Assembly: GCA_015061335.1 (NCBI GenBank)
Contig: SUWT01000001.1
Span: forward strand, 32,591 to 96,590
DNA length: 64,000 nt
Source of the DNA: Lentimicrobiaceae bacterium
Lineage (GTDB): Bacteria; Bacteroidota; Bacteroidia; Bacteroidales; F082
Direction of reading: 5' to 3'
Part shown: positions 1 to 8,700 of the stretch, piece after piece
Layout of the letters: each line of letters begins with the position of its first letter
How positions within the stretch are numbered: the first letter of the stretch is position 1
Notes under the pieces: model-generated
What the model was told of the DNA's origin: nothing
Seen by the model: the letters and a program-made list of their open reading frames with translations, nothing else
The model's database searches: none
Made by a program: the position numbers and the translations under genes

Positions 1-2
1 GT

Positions 3-398
3 TTCGTAAGTAGTTCCAGAAGAGGTAATCGCATCAATATTCTATCTACATTGGCTCCTTACATGCTCCCATATCTTACTTTCCTGTTGTTCTTGTTCAG
101 ACTCATGATCAAGGACGAATGTCTGCCGATTATTGACGTCGTTATTGGTTTTAGCTTGATGTTTTATTTTTTCTGCTGGAAAAAAGATACTCGCCCCGAT
201 CAATCTGACATCCAACTTTGCGGGGTCTTCCTTTCTTATCTTTACATCATAACATTTCTGCTCTTCAATATGTCATTGATAATTTATGCCTTAAGTGGTG
301 GTATGACGGATCCTATGAATATCTTTGGAGCAATAGAGCATTATTTCGTACAAACATGGAATGATGTCTTGATGGTGGTGGATTTAATTAGGAATTAG
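3..398 (+). CDS. Hypothetical integral membrane protein, 5' end outside the window
   Basis: Frame is open back to base 3, upstream of the listed TTG start; hydrophobic segments (LPYLTFLLFLFRLM, LYIITFLLFNMSLIIYAL). The C-terminus and stop lie in a GGAATTA repeat array. Confidence 0.5.
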   Translation, partial: FVSSSRRGNRINILSTLAPYMLPYLTFLLFLFRLMIKDECLPIIDVVIGFSLMFYFFCWKKDTRPDQSDIQLCGVFLSYLYIITFLLFNMSLIIYALSGGMTDPMNIFGAIEHYFVQTWNDVLMVVDLIRN

Positions 399-417
399 GA
401 ATTAGGAATTAGGAATA
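387..417. repeat. Tandem heptanucleotide array (GGAATTA)n
   Basis: aattaggaattaggaattaggaatag read directly. Confidence 0.85.
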
Positions 418-443
418 GTTATTAATCAAAAATAGATAAACAA

Positions 444-2099
444 ATGAAAATTAAGAATTTAGTGATGATTTTAGCATTGGCGGCTGTAACAGTTGGCTGT
501 GCTGATAAGCCAAAACAAGAAACTAAAAAAGAAGTGAAAGAAACTAATTACTCTGAGCTCACAAAGCAATACGCTAAGGTTAAGCTGACCTCAGACATCA
601 GTCATTTGTCTGACAACGAGAAACAGATGTTGAACTATCTCTATGAAGTTGGTAATATCATGGACGATATTTTCTGGACACAACAATTCGGTGGTGATAA
701 AGAAACTTTTTTGAACTCAATTCAAGACCCTGATGCTCGTCTCTTCGCAGAAATTAACTATGGTCCTTGGAATCATTTTGATGGTCTCGCTCCATTCCTT
801 CCTGAATATGGTGAAATGCCTGCAGGCGCTGGCTTTTATCCAGCTGACATGACAAAAGAAGAATTCGAAGCATGGGATAATCCTGATAAGACAAGTCTTT
901 ATACTTTAGTGAGAAGAGACGAGAAAGGCAACTTGCAATCAGTATGGTATCATGATGCATACGCTGAGCAAATACAAAAAGCCGCTAAATTATTAGAAGA
1001 AGCTTCTAAGCTTGCCGGTGATAAAGAATTTGCTGATTATTTGTCATTAAGAGCAAAAGCCTTATTGAGTGACGATTATTTTGAAAGCGACATGGCTTGG
1101 ATGGATGTCCGTAACAATAATGTAGATTTCGTTGTCGGTCCAATTGAGAATTATGTTGATGCTCTTTATGGCTACAAAGCTGCTCACGAAGCTTTCATCT
1201 TGATCAAAGACCATGCTTGGAGCAAGCAACTTGCTCATTATGCGGAGCTTCTTCCTGAATTACAGACACAGCTTCCTGTGGCACCAGAATATAAAGCAGA
1301 AAAACCGGGTGCTGACGCTGACCTCGCTGTATATGACGCTGTATTCTATGGCGGTGACTGTAACATGGCTGGCAAGACAATAGCTATAAACCTGCCTAAC
1401 GACGAGCAGGTTCAGCTTCAGAAAGGAACTCGTAAATTACAACTCAAGAACGCTATGCAAGCTAAGTTCGACAATATCCTTGTTCCTATCTCAGACGTGC
1501 TCATGACTCCTGAATCACGTGAAAACATCAAATTCGAAGCTTTCTTCGCTAACGTCATGTTCCACGAAGTAGCTCATGGAATGGGTATCAAGAACACTCT
1601 CGACGGCAAAGGTACAGTGCGTCATGCTCTTAAAGAGCAATATTCAGCTATTGAAGAAGCTAAGGCTGATATCCTCGGACTCTATTTAGTTACAAAACTC
1701 TCTGAAATGGGTGAATATACAAATTCGACATTAGAAGAAAATTATACTACTTTTATGGCAGGTATCTTCCGTTCAGTACGTTTCGGTGCTTCTAGTGCTC
1801 ATGGTAAGGCAAATATGCTGACTTTCAATTTCCTTGAAAAAGAAGGCGCATTCACACGTAATGAAGAAGGCTTGTATGCAATCAACTTCGAAGCAATGAA
1901 AGACGCTGTCGCTAAACTCGGCGGTGAAATCCTCAAGGCTCAAGGCGACGGTAACTACGAATTCGTCAAAGAATGGATCGCAACAGACGGCGTTATCAAA
2001 CCTACATTACAAGCTGACTTAGATAAGGTAAACGGCATGGGAATTCCAACAGACATCTATTATGAAATGTCACCGGAACTCCTCATTGATAAGAATTAG
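444..2099 (+). CDS. M49-like (dipeptidyl-peptidase III family) zinc metallopeptidase lipoprotein
   Basis: Lipoprotein signal (LALAAVTVGC), HEVAHG (HEXXH) and EEAKADILGLY downstream, as in bacterial M49-like hydrolases. Confidence 0.7.
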   Translation: MKIKNLVMILALAAVTVGCADKPKQETKKEVKETNYSELTKQYAKVKLTSDISHLSDNEKQMLNYLYEVGNIMDDIFWTQQFGGDKETFLNSIQDPDARLFAEINYGPWNHFDGLAPFLPEYGEMPAGAGFYPADMTKEEFEAWDNPDKTSLYTLVRRDEKGNLQSVWYHDAYAEQIQKAAKLLEEASKLAGDKEFADYLSLRAKALLSDDYFESDMAWMDVRNNNVDFVVGPIENYVDALYGYKAAHEAFILIKDHAWSKQLAHYAELLPELQTQLPVAPEYKAEKPGADADLAVYDAVFYGGDCNMAGKTIAINLPNDEQVQLQKGTRKLQLKNAMQAKFDNILVPISDVLMTPESRENIKFEAFFANVMFHEVAHGMGIKNTLDGKGTVRHALKEQYSAIEEAKADILGLYLVTKLSEMGEYTNSTLEENYTTFMAGIFRSVRFGASSAHGKANMLTFNFLEKEGAFTRNEEGLYAINFEAMKDAVAKLGGEILKAQGDGNYEFVKEWIATDGVIKPTLQADLDKVNGMGIPTDIYYEMSPELLIDKN

Positions 2100-2143
2100 G
2101 AATTATTGTAGAGACGTATCATATTACACCAATAAAAATAAAT

Positions 2144-2164
2144 AATATGTAATATGTAATTGGT
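2144..2164. repeat. Short heptanucleotide array AATATGT-AATATGT-AATTGGT
   Basis: Read directly; lies in the right arm of an imperfect inverted repeat (GTATC..CACCAAT / ATTGGTG..GTATC). Confidence 0.6.
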
Positions 2165-2213
2165 GCGTATCAAATAAAAATCGATTATAACTTAAAATAA
2201 ATTAAATTACAAA

Positions 2214-4439
2214 ATGAAAAAAACATTATTATTAGTTGCCCTTGCAGTATTATCATTAGTGGGCAAAGTACGTGCTGACGAAGGTATGTGGCTACCGATG
2301 TTCGTCGAACGTTTGAATTATGTTGACATGCAAAAAATGGGTCTTCAACTTACTCCAGAAGAACTTTACAGCATCAACAACAGTAGTTTGAAAGACGCTA
2401 TCGTAGGTCTTTCAACAGGTCCTAACCCTCGTGGTTTCTTCTGTACAGGTGAAATAGTCTCACAAAAAGGTCTTTTGTTCACAAATCACCACTGCGGCTA
2501 TGGTGATATTCAAAAACTCAGCACTGTAGAACACGATTATTTAACAGATGGTTTCTGGGCTAAAGATTTTAGTGAAGAATTGCCTGTCGATGGTACTTCA
2601 GTCTCTTTCTTGGTACGTATGGAAGACGTTACAGAACAAGTTCTTGCTGTCGTTAACGACACAATGGACTGGGCACAACGTAATCGCGCTATCAGAGAAA
2701 AAGCTAAGGAATTAGAAACAGCAGCTTCAGAAGACGGTAAGTATAATCCTATCATCAGCAGCTTCTTCGAAGGTAACGAATATTATATGTTCGTTTATCA
2801 AGTATATACCGACATCCGTCTCGTAGGTACTCCACCTTCATCAGTAGGTAAGTTCGGCGGCGATACCGACAACTGGATGTGGCCTCGTCATACAGGCGAC
2901 TTCTCCATCTTCCGCGTTTATGCTGACGCCGATGGTAATCCAGCTCCTTATTCTCCTGAAAACGTGCCTCTCACTCCAAAACATCATCTTCCTATCAGCC
3001 TCGACGGCATCCAAAAAGATGACTTCACAATGATTTGGGGCTTCCCTGGCTCAACAGAACGTTATATGACATCTTACGGCATCGACTATAACGTCGATAC
3101 TTTCTACCCAATCATCCATGAAATCTTCAAACTTCAAACAGATATCATGGACGAATTCATGCAAAAAGACGCTTCTGTAAATATCATGTATGCTGACGAC
3201 AAAGCCGGTCTCGCTAATACATGGAAAAACTTCGAAGGTCAGATGATAATGCTTCGTAAGAATAAAGTCGCTGAAACTAAAGCTGAACTCGAGAATAATT
3301 TTGCAGAATGGGTAAAAGCTAACACAAACCGCGTTGAAGAATATGGTGAAGTCTTGAATACATTAGCAGAAAACTATGCTCTTATCTCAGAACTTAGTGC
3401 TTCTATCTATTATCCTAACTTCCTCACACAAACAGGTGCCATAGCAATAGCAGCTGAATTCATGGGTTATGCAGAAGCAGCTCAAGGTAAAGATAAAGAA
3501 GCTATAGCAGCAGCTGAAGAAGAACTCAAAGCTATCGATGCTGACGCTTTCTTCGCAGAAACATACAAACCATTAGAAGATAAGATGTTGGTTGAGATGT
3601 TAAAATTGTATTACAATATTTTCAACGCTGAAGCAAATCCTGATTTCTATAATTTTGTTGACAAAAAATATAAAGGCGATGTAGTAGCTTTAGCAAACGA
3701 CATCTTAGACAACTCAATCTTCGCAAATGCAGAGTCAATCAAGGCTTTCATCGAAAAACCTAATGCTAAGAAAGTAGAAAAAGATCCTGCTTATATCGTT
3801 TTGAATTCTATGATCTCTCACATGATGAACGGCTTGGCACCTTATCGCATGGCAATGCAAGTGATAGACGAAAACAATCATCTTTTCGTTAAAGGTTTAC
3901 GCGAATTCTACGCAGAGACACAACCAGAGAAATCTTTATATCCAGACGCTAACTCATCATTACGTATGAGCTACGGCTCAGTTCAAGATTACCAACCTGC
4001 TGATGCTATCCACTATGACTACATCTGTACAGCTAACGGTATCCTTGAAAAATATGTTAAAGGTGATTATGAATTCGATGCTCCACAAAGACTCCTCGAC
4101 CTCATCGAAGCAAGAGACTTCGGTCAATATGCTGATGAAAATGGCGAGTTGGTAGTTTGCTTCCTTTCAACAAACGACATCACAGGCGGTAACTCAGGCA
4201 GCCCTATCATGAACGCTAAGGGCGAACTCATAGGCCTCGCTTTCGACGGCAACTGGGAAGCTATGAGCGGCGACGTTAACTTCGAACCAAGATTACAACG
4301 TACAATCAATGTTGACGCTCGTTACGTATTGTTCGTAATCGACAAATTGGCTGGTGCAACAAACCTCATCGAGGAATTGACAATCGTAAAAAGCGAACCA
4401 CAAACAGAAGAAACTGTTGAAATGACAGTTGAAGAATAA
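2214..4439 (+). CDS. S46 family dipeptidyl-peptidase (DPP7-like)
   Basis: TNHHCGYGDIQ, GGDTDNWMWPRHTGDFS and GNSGSPIMNAKGELIGLAFDGNWE; Gly in FDGNWE matches DPP7 rather than the Arg of DPP11. Confidence 0.93.
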   Translation: MKKTLLLVALAVLSLVGKVRADEGMWLPMFVERLNYVDMQKMGLQLTPEELYSINNSSLKDAIVGLSTGPNPRGFFCTGEIVSQKGLLFTNHHCGYGDIQKLSTVEHDYLTDGFWAKDFSEELPVDGTSVSFLVRMEDVTEQVLAVVNDTMDWAQRNRAIREKAKELETAASEDGKYNPIISSFFEGNEYYMFVYQVYTDIRLVGTPPSSVGKFGGDTDNWMWPRHTGDFSIFRVYADADGNPAPYSPENVPLTPKHHLPISLDGIQKDDFTMIWGFPGSTERYMTSYGIDYNVDTFYPIIHEIFKLQTDIMDEFMQKDASVNIMYADDKAGLANTWKNFEGQMIMLRKNKVAETKAELENNFAEWVKANTNRVEEYGEVLNTLAENYALISELSASIYYPNFLTQTGAIAIAAEFMGYAEAAQGKDKEAIAAAEEELKAIDADAFFAETYKPLEDKMLVEMLKLYYNIFNAEANPDFYNFVDKKYKGDVVALANDILDNSIFANAESIKAFIEKPNAKKVEKDPAYIVLNSMISHMMNGLAPYRMAMQVIDENNHLFVKGLREFYAETQPEKSLYPDANSSLRMSYGSVQDYQPADAIHYDYICTANGILEKYVKGDYEFDAPQRLLDLIEARDFGQYADENGELVVCFLSTNDITGGNSGSPIMNAKGELIGLAFDGNWEAMSGDVNFEPRLQRTINVDARYVLFVIDKLAGATNLIEELTIVKSEPQTEETVEMTVEE

Positions 4440-4455
4440 TTATCAGTTATAAGCT

Positions 4456-4497
4456 ATGAGCGGTGAGCCAAAGAAAAGCTCACTGCTCATGATTTTT
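4456..4497 (+). terminator. Rho-independent-type terminator
   Basis: ATGAGCGGTGAGC / GCTCACTGCTCAT arms (one G:T pair), then a short T run. Confidence 0.6.
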
Positions 4498-4513
4498 AAA
4501 ATAATAATCAATC

Positions 4514-5128
4514 ATGAAACGTTTTTCATATATCTCTATCATTATTTTATCTGTCGTAACATTCTTAACGTCATGTAAAGGAGAACATGTCGTTCCTCCA
4601 TTTCCAAAAGAACTGGCAAATTATTTTCCATACGAAAATAATGAGTCGTTTACATTCATTTCAGAAGACAACGACACTTTGACATTCATCGCAGGTGAGA
4701 CTTATCTCTCAGAAGATAACACTCACAAATACTCTTCATCCGATTTTATGTTCTGCAGCAATCAGGATCTCTCAACAATGTATATGGATGCAATAATTGA
4801 TGTAAATGCTTCTTCATATCCTTACTGCGAAAATAATAGTTTGATTATCATAGCCCACATGAGTACATATTATGAGTCAGACGAATTCAAAGACATATTA
4901 TCAATGAACTTAGACATTGACAAGGATGGCATTAATGTTATTCATTATAACAATGATTTTAATTGCAAGCCTTTTGAAGGTAATGCTAATTTGACTATTG
5001 GCGACAAAGCAGTTCTTTTTGAAGATGGTATGGCAGATGATTCCGAATTGAAAGCCGAAGTTGAATGGAACAAAGGTATCATCAGCTTTAACTATGACGG
5101 CAAGAAATGGATTGCTAAGAATATCTGA
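4514..5128 (+). CDS. Hypothetical lipoprotein
   Basis: Signal peptide with lipobox-like SVVTFLTSC. Confidence 0.6.
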   Translation: MKRFSYISIIILSVVTFLTSCKGEHVVPPFPKELANYFPYENNESFTFISEDNDTLTFIAGETYLSEDNTHKYSSSDFMFCSNQDLSTMYMDAIIDVNASSYPYCENNSLIIIAHMSTYYESDEFKDILSMNLDIDKDGINVIHYNNDFNCKPFEGNANLTIGDKAVLFEDGMADDSELKAEVEWNKGIISFNYDGKKWIAKNI

Positions 5129-5133
5129 TTTTT

Positions 5134-5574
5134 TTATTGCCCAAAAAAGGCTTCGGCCTCATGAATAGTGCTCTGATAACTGTCGGAGCTATGAATAACG
5201 TTACGCGTTTTATCAATGGCGTAACGTTTTCTATATTTGTCCTTCAGTTCCTTAAGCGTCTCAATAGATGACTCCCTGTCTGAAAAGGGCGATAATAATA
5301 TCATCCCGATACAGGGACCGCTCGTCATATATTCTATAAGTTCGTTATAAAACGGCTTGCCCTTATGACAACTATATATCGTTTCCGCCTCTTCACGAGA
5401 TAATGTCTTTTCCGTAGCTTCTATAATGATGAAATCATGCCTGTGAAGATCATTGATAATCTTATCCTTATATTTTAAAAACTCAGGCTTGATGATAATA
5501 AAACCATCGTAGTCGGGAAGCATATTGGTGTTGTATCCGTAACCTTCTTCTTGTCTTTTTGCTGTAGATTTCAT
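5134..5574 (-). CDS. Divergent nucleoside-diphosphate-kinase-like protein
   Basis: FIIIKPEFL, KPFYNELIEYMTSGPCIGMIL, RNVIHSSDS (active-site His context) and E-AFF. Confidence 0.65.
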   Translation of the reverse strand: MKSTAKRQEEGYGYNTNMLPDYDGFIIIKPEFLKYKDKIINDLHRHDFIIIEATEKTLSREEAETIYSCHKGKPFYNELIEYMTSGPCIGMILLSPFSDRESSIETLKELKDKYRKRYAIDKTRNVIHSSDSYQSTIHEAEAFFGQ

Positions 5575-5653
5575 AAATATGTTTTTGCATTAACAACAAG
5601 ATAAAACAAAAAATGTTCTCATAAAGTGTAAAATATCAATAGAACCGCTTGTG

Positions 5654-5661
5654 TAATTTTG
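5654..5661 (+). promoter_or_regulatory. Putative Bacteroidota -7 element (TAATTTTG)
   Basis: TAnnTTTG match 45 bp upstream of the 5706 start codon. Confidence 0.4.
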
Positions 5662-5705
5662 GTATTATTTTTGATAATAATACATAAATATTAATTCTTA
5701 TCACA

Positions 5706-8700
5706 ATGAAGACTAATTTTTTATTAATAACATTGTTGCTGATTGCTTTATCAAATCTCAACGCTCAATCTTATAACGACTTATGGAAAGATGTTAATAA
5801 AAATTTAGAAAACAGACTTCCTCAGTCGGCGGAAACGACACTTGATAAAATAGAACAAAAAGCCGTTAAAGAAAACAACCAAAAAGAACTTCTTAAAACA
5901 TTCCTCTACCGTTTTAAGATTTTTTCATTGCAGGACGAAAACCCGATTGAAACCTCCATCAATTTCGCCAAAGATAATATCTCAAGATTGCACGAACCGG
6001 AAAAATCTCTCTTCAATATCGCAATCGCTTCTCTTTATGAAACATATATGATCTTTAATAATAACTTAATAAAAAATAATATTCCAATAGCCAATAGCCA
6101 ACAGCTAATAGCTAACAGCCTAAATATGAAATTCTGGGATGAGGCGACTTTCGAAAGAGTTATTAATAATTATTATGAAAACGCTCTTGCAGATATAAAA
6201 TCGTTGCAGAATAATTCCGCTGAATCGTATAAAGATATTCTTGCAATCAAAGACATTACGGCAGAATTTGACTTTAAAATTGAACCGACACTTTATGATT
6301 ATGTATTGCACAAGATAATTGACTATAAAATAAATCACGGCAACTCCGTAGAGACGTCATTGAATGGCATCTCAGAATTATATCAAGACCTTATTGATTT
6401 TGATAAAAGCAGAAATTATGACGATGCAGCAATATATAATGAAATCAACAAATTAAAATATGAATATAAGACCACTGATGATTATGAAACTTATTTTAAT
6501 TCCTTAGAAAAAATTAAGAATGAAAATGTTAACAATCCGATTGTCACTTCAGTGATGGCGTTGCAAGCGGAAGCTGTTTTAAGTCAACAGTTAACAGAAA
6601 ACGGACAACAGACTTCTTCCACATTGGCTAAGGCTATAGATATTTGCGACGAAGCGATAAGGCTGTTTCCAAACAGCACCGGAGCAAAACAATGTAGTTC
6701 AATTCGTTCTGTGGTTTTAAGAAAAGAACTTTCATTCAAGATGCAAAGTGTGGTGCTTCCTAATCAAGAAATTTCGGCAAATATTTCTTATAAAAATTTA
6801 ACAAATCCTCATTATAGAATATATAAGTTAAACCAGAATGAATTGGATGAACTTGATGGCGAATCAAAGCAAGACATCGTAAAGACTTTGTTAAAGAAAA
6901 ACTATATCGTTGAGAATGAGATAGAACTTCCAACGACGACACGTCAGAATTCATCAAAAGATGATTATAATTACGAAGCGATTATTACCAATAATTTCGA
7001 CTTCTTCTTGCCAAGTTTAGAATGCGGAATTTATTTCATAATGATTTCTAAAGATGACAAATTCTCAAAATCAGAAGATAATCTTCCTGCGATTCATGCG
7101 TTTCAGGTCAGCAACCTCAGTTTCGTAACGACAAAAGAAAACAATGATTTTGTGGTTTATGTCCTTGACAGAGACAGCGGGAAACCTATAAAAGACGTGA
7201 ATGTGAATATTTATAAACGTACTTACGATTATAAGACAAGAGAATATGTTAACACTACAATCGTGGATCTTATTTCAGATAAGGACGGAATCGTTAGACT
7301 TACTGATACAGAAGATAATTTATTCTATATCAATCTTTCTGCTGAGAGCGACAGGCTTCTTTCTGACACATACTTCCATAATTATAGAAATAATGAAGAT
7401 GGTAAATTGAGAGAATCAACGACATTCTTCACCGACAGAGCGATTTATCGTCCGGGACAGACTGTATATTTTAAAGGTATAATTCTTAATGAAAATTCAG
7501 AAAAGAAAGAATTGGCAGTTGGAAAAGAAACGAAGGTGACATTGAAGGATTCTAACTGGCAAGAGGTTGCGACACAGACTTTTACCACCAACGAATTCGG
7601 TTCTTTTGACGGAAGCTTTGTTGTTCCTGAAAATCTTTCAAACGGATATTTTGCTATCAGCAATGAAAGTGGAAGCATCAATTTCAAAGTGGAAGAATAT
7701 AAACGCCCGACCTTTGAAATAACATTTGAAAATCCTGATAAGTCGTTTAAACTCAATGAAGAAGTAGAGTTGAGCGGAGCTGTAAAAGCTTACGCAGGCT
7801 TCGGTCTCGATAATGTTAATTATAATTATACAATCGTAAGACGCTCTTATTTTCCATATCGTCTTTGGTGGTATAGAAACTATGACAATAATGAAAAGCA
7901 AATCGCTTTCGGAGATGGAACAACCGATGATGAAGGAAACTTCAAAATCAATTTTGCCTTGGTTCCCGATAAGGATGAAAAAGATAAACTTCCTGTCTAT
8001 GAATATATAGTTACTGTTAATGCAACTAACGCGCAAGGCGAAACACAATCAAAGACTTACACCTTAAAAGCTTCAGAAATTGACTTGATTATCGACATAG
8101 AGAATCAAAATGAATATGTCTTTAAAGACAGTCTCGACTTAATTAATTTCACTGTTAAAAATCTTAAAGAAAATCCCGTTGAGGCGAAAATCATAAGAAA
8201 AATATATAAGGTCAACGGACAACAGACAACGGACAACAGTCAACAGCATTGTAGGGATGCGTCAAGCCACCTCCTTACGATAATTTACGAAGATAATATT
8301 GATGTTAATGGAAAATATGGTTTGTTTCAAAATGTTAATAAAAATTTAGGAATAGGGAAATATGTTGTCGAATTGATTTCCGCTGATAATGAGTTGGCAA
8401 AGACTTCTGTCGAGTTGACAATTATTGATTATCATAGCAATAAGATGCCATACGAGACGATGTGTATTTCATATTATGACAAGAAAACGGCGCAACCAGG
8501 CGATAATGTTAATTTTTATTTAGGAAGTTCCGCCGATGATGTGAATGTCTATTATATGATTAAATATGGAGATGAAGTTCGTCATTATGGACGTAAGACG
8601 ATAAGTAATAAAATTTTAACAATTCCATATAAAGTCAAGGAAGAAGATAGAGGTGAAATATCATTCCAGGCATTTTTTGTTAAAAATAATACGATAAATA

